Part shown: one piece after another, positions 62,538 through 64,000 of the stretch
Layout of the letters: the number at the start of each line of letters is the position of its first letter
Numbering within the stretch: position 1 is the stretch's first letter
Assembly (NCBI GenBank): GCA_016707425.1
Contig: JADJHU010000015.1
Location: 1 to 64,000, forward strand
From: Gammaproteobacteria bacterium
Lineage (GTDB): Bacteria > Pseudomonadota > Gammaproteobacteria > Steroidobacterales > Steroidobacteraceae
Length of the DNA stretch: 64,000 nt
Reading direction: 5' to 3'
Program-made: the position numbers and the translations under genes
Notes under the pieces: generated by a model
Told to the model about the DNA's origin: nothing
Seen by the model: only the letters and a program-made list of their open reading frames with translations
Database searches by the model: none

Positions 62538-63064
62538 TGTGGAAGACCCTGCGCCAGATCGCCCGCACGGGCATCGTCACGCAGCCGCCGCCAACGGGCG
62601 ATGGCAGCCTGCGCCTGCGCGAGGCGCTGCAGGCGGACATTCGCGAGATCCTCGGTCGCGCGCTGTGCATCCGCGTGGTCGACAGCGGTTCCTGCAATGG
62701 CTGCGAACTCGAGATCCAGGCACTGAACAATCCTGTCTACAACCTCGAGGGTCTGGGCATCCGCTTCGTCGCCAGCCCCCGTCATGCCGATTTGCTGCTT
62801 GTCACAGGACCGGTCGCGAGGAACATGGACGTGGCGCTGCGCCGCACCTGGGACGCCATGCCGGACCCGAAACTCGTGCTCGCAACCGGCGACTGCGCCG
62901 CCACCGGCGGCATCTTTGGCGAGACCTACGCGACCCGCGGTCGCCTCGCGAGCGTGATCCCGGTGGATATCGTCGTGCCGGGCTGCCCGCCCGCGCCGGA
63001 GCGCATCCTCGCGGGAATCCTGGCGGCGATCAGGGCAAGCCACGCGCACCCGAGATCCAGATGA
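62537..63064 (+). CDS. hyfI: HyfI-like 4Fe-4S small subunit (NuoB relative)
   Basis: This small subunit carries the terminal iron-sulphur cluster. The cysteines are complete: DSGSCNGCELEIQALNNPVY (C-x2-C), ATGDCAATGGIFGETY and VPGCPPAPERIL. The 175-residue protein starts with the overlapping TGATG of the previous gene. HyfA- and HyfH-like ferredoxin subunits and HyfD are not found here. Confidence 0.93.
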   Translation: MWKTLRQIARTGIVTQPPPTGDGSLRLREALQADIREILGRALCIRVVDSGSCNGCELEIQALNNPVYNLEGLGIRFVASPRHADLLLVTGPVARNMDVALRRTWDAMPDPKLVLATGDCAATGGIFGETYATRGRLASVIPVDIVVPGCPPAPERILAGILAAIRASHAHPRSR

Positions 63065-63147
63065 GCGTAAGCTGTCAACGCCGATCCCGCATACGATGCG
63101 CCCGAGCAGGCGCTGCTGCGGAACCGGCATCATGAGAACTGTGCGCC

Positions 63148-63366
63148 ATGCCGGCAATGACAGGTGCGGCGATGGAAGACACTGAACCGTTCATCATATC
63201 GATCAGCGACGAGGCGCTCGACGATCTGCGCGAGCGCGCGCTGAACGAGCTCGTGCATTTCCGCACGACTATCGACAGGCTGCCCCATCCGTCTTGGTCC
63301 ACCAGATGGCTGCCAGCGCGCCTGCATTTGGGTTGGACCAGAAGATCATCCAGGTGGTTCTCATGA
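63148..63366 (+). CDS. Short ORF, possible hydrolase N-terminal fragment
   Basis: This 72-codon frame contains EPFIISISDEALDDLRERAL, which resembles the N-terminal segment of epoxide-hydrolase-type proteins. After about residue 45 the sequence becomes Arg/Trp-rich and non-coding in look. It could be a broken gene, or the start of a protein shifted into the next frame. The region 63065-63362 holds no other gene. Confidence 0.3.
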   Translation: MPAMTGAAMEDTEPFIISISDEALDDLRERALNELVHFRTTIDRLPHPSWSTRWLPARLHLGWTRRSSRWFS

Positions 63367-64000
63367 GCAGCTCCGATGCGTCTGTGTTCGATTTCATTGT
63401 CGTAGGAGCCGGCTCCGCGGGCAGCGTATTGGCAAGCAAGCTCAGTGAAAGCGGCCGCCATTCCGTGCTTCTTCTTGAGCAGGGCAGGAGGGATTCCAGC
63501 GCCTTGCTGACGATGCCCAAAGGGTTCGGCGCTGTCCTGGCGGGCAACATTTATGTGAGCAGGTACTCTGCAACACGCGCCGCCGATGAACCGGCCAATG
63601 AAGTCTGGCTACGGGGCAAAACGCTCGGCGGCTCGAGCTCTGTCAACGGCATGTTGTGGATCCGGCCACAGCCGGGCGGTTTCTCGGCTCTTGCCAGAGC
63701 AGGCGGTGCCGAGTGGAGCTGGCCTCGTATGGCGTCGTATTTCGATGCGCTGGATGGCGCTGGTTCTCGCGATGGCATCATGCCGATCACTACTCACGCG
63801 CACCAGCACGACATCACACAGTCTTTCATCGAATCGTGCTGTGCGACCGGATTGCCACGCCATGACCGGATGGCCGATATCGGACAAAGGGGCGTCGGAT
63901 ATTTGCATTTCAATATCGATCAGACGGGCAAGCGTCGTAGTGCGGCCGCTGCGTTCCTGAAGCCCTACCATCGACGAGCCAACATGCGTATTGAAACGGA
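63363..64000 (+). CDS. GMC-family FAD oxidoreductase, N-terminal part (runs off window)
   Basis: The gene is open to the end of the window. The product begins SSSDASVFDFIVVGAGSAGS, the FAD-binding GxGxxG loop, then VLLLEQGRRDSSALLTMPKG and the GMC signature WLRGKTLGGSSSVNGMLWIR. PHRRAN-type sequence before the edge is also typical (SAAAFLKPYHRRANMRIET). GMC enzymes oxidise alcohols such as choline or alkanols. The start at ATG 63363 has a weak ribosome site; an in-frame ATG further upstream (about 63309) is possible. Confidence 0.88.
   Translation, partial: MSSSDASVFDFIVVGAGSAGSVLASKLSESGRHSVLLLEQGRRDSSALLTMPKGFGAVLAGNIYVSRYSATRAADEPANEVWLRGKTLGGSSSVNGMLWIRPQPGGFSALARAGGAEWSWPRMASYFDALDGAGSRDGIMPITTHAHQHDITQSFIESCCATGLPRHDRMADIGQRGVGYLHFNIDQTGKRRSAAAAFLKPYHRRANMRIET

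Overview
The window is GC-rich DNA from a gammaproteobacterium. Two blocks that are separate in E. coli are joined here in conserved order: pyrE, dut-coaBC, radC, rpmB-rpmG, mutM, coaD, then rsmD, ftsY-ftsE-ftsX, rpoH. mutY-yggX, trmB, marC and ampG fit the same group. I cannot place the genus; a Nevskiales/Steroidobacterales-like lineage is only a guess.

Layout. 1-3.2 kb is insertion-sequence debris: an IS21-family element with recognisable ends and frameshifted istA/istB has cut a TMEM165/GDT1-type manganese exporter gene, whose yybP-ykoY manganese riboswitch is still intact, followed by an IS5 scrap. 3.25-5.76 kb is CRISPR DNA: one isolated repeat, a 1.4-kb block with a HigBA-like toxin-antitoxin pair and a broken phage replication gene, then an array of 15 full repeats and one truncated repeat. 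5.77-19.39 kb is a single minus-strand type III-B operon of thirteen genes: NE0113-family CARF protein, cmr1, cas10/cmr2, cmr3, cmr4, cmr5, cmr6, a Card1-like CARF nuclease, cas6, cas2, cas1, a degenerate cas1 paralogue and a second cas2. Most junctions overlap, and the array begins 10 nt after the last stop codon. The presumed leader, with an rrn-type boxA, therefore lies inside the last cas2 reading frame. IS3 debris and tRNA-Phe close the island at 19.6-20.2 kb.

20.2-55.9 kb is mostly core genome: asmA-mutY-yggX, a PAS-only protein, a DUF502 protein, methylmalonate-semialdehyde dehydrogenase, a marR-emrA-emrB-outer-membrane-factor efflux operon, tRNA-Gly, trmB, marC, a Rieske protein, ampG, xthA, pyrE, dut-coaBC, radC, fbp, a histone-like Lys/Arg-rich protein, ribosomal proteins L28 and L33, mutM, ggt, coaD-rsmD, an extracellular lipase-like lipoprotein, ftsYEX and rpoH. 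A CIRCE element sits in front of rpoH, and a promoter-to-terminator interval behind it probably makes a structured RNA. A TPR lipoprotein and mrcB follow.

55.9-63.1 kb encodes a six-gene Hyf-like membrane complex (B, C, E, F, G, I). Its large subunit lacks the cysteines that hold the NiFe centre, so it resembles the energy-converting-hydrogenase-related (Ehr) group rather than a working hydrogenase. The window ends inside a GMC oxidoreductase gene.

Several otherwise conserved genes (asmA, mutY, the TPR lipoprotein, hyfB, hyfF) carry single-base frameshifts. This pattern suggests sequencing indels more than real gene loss.
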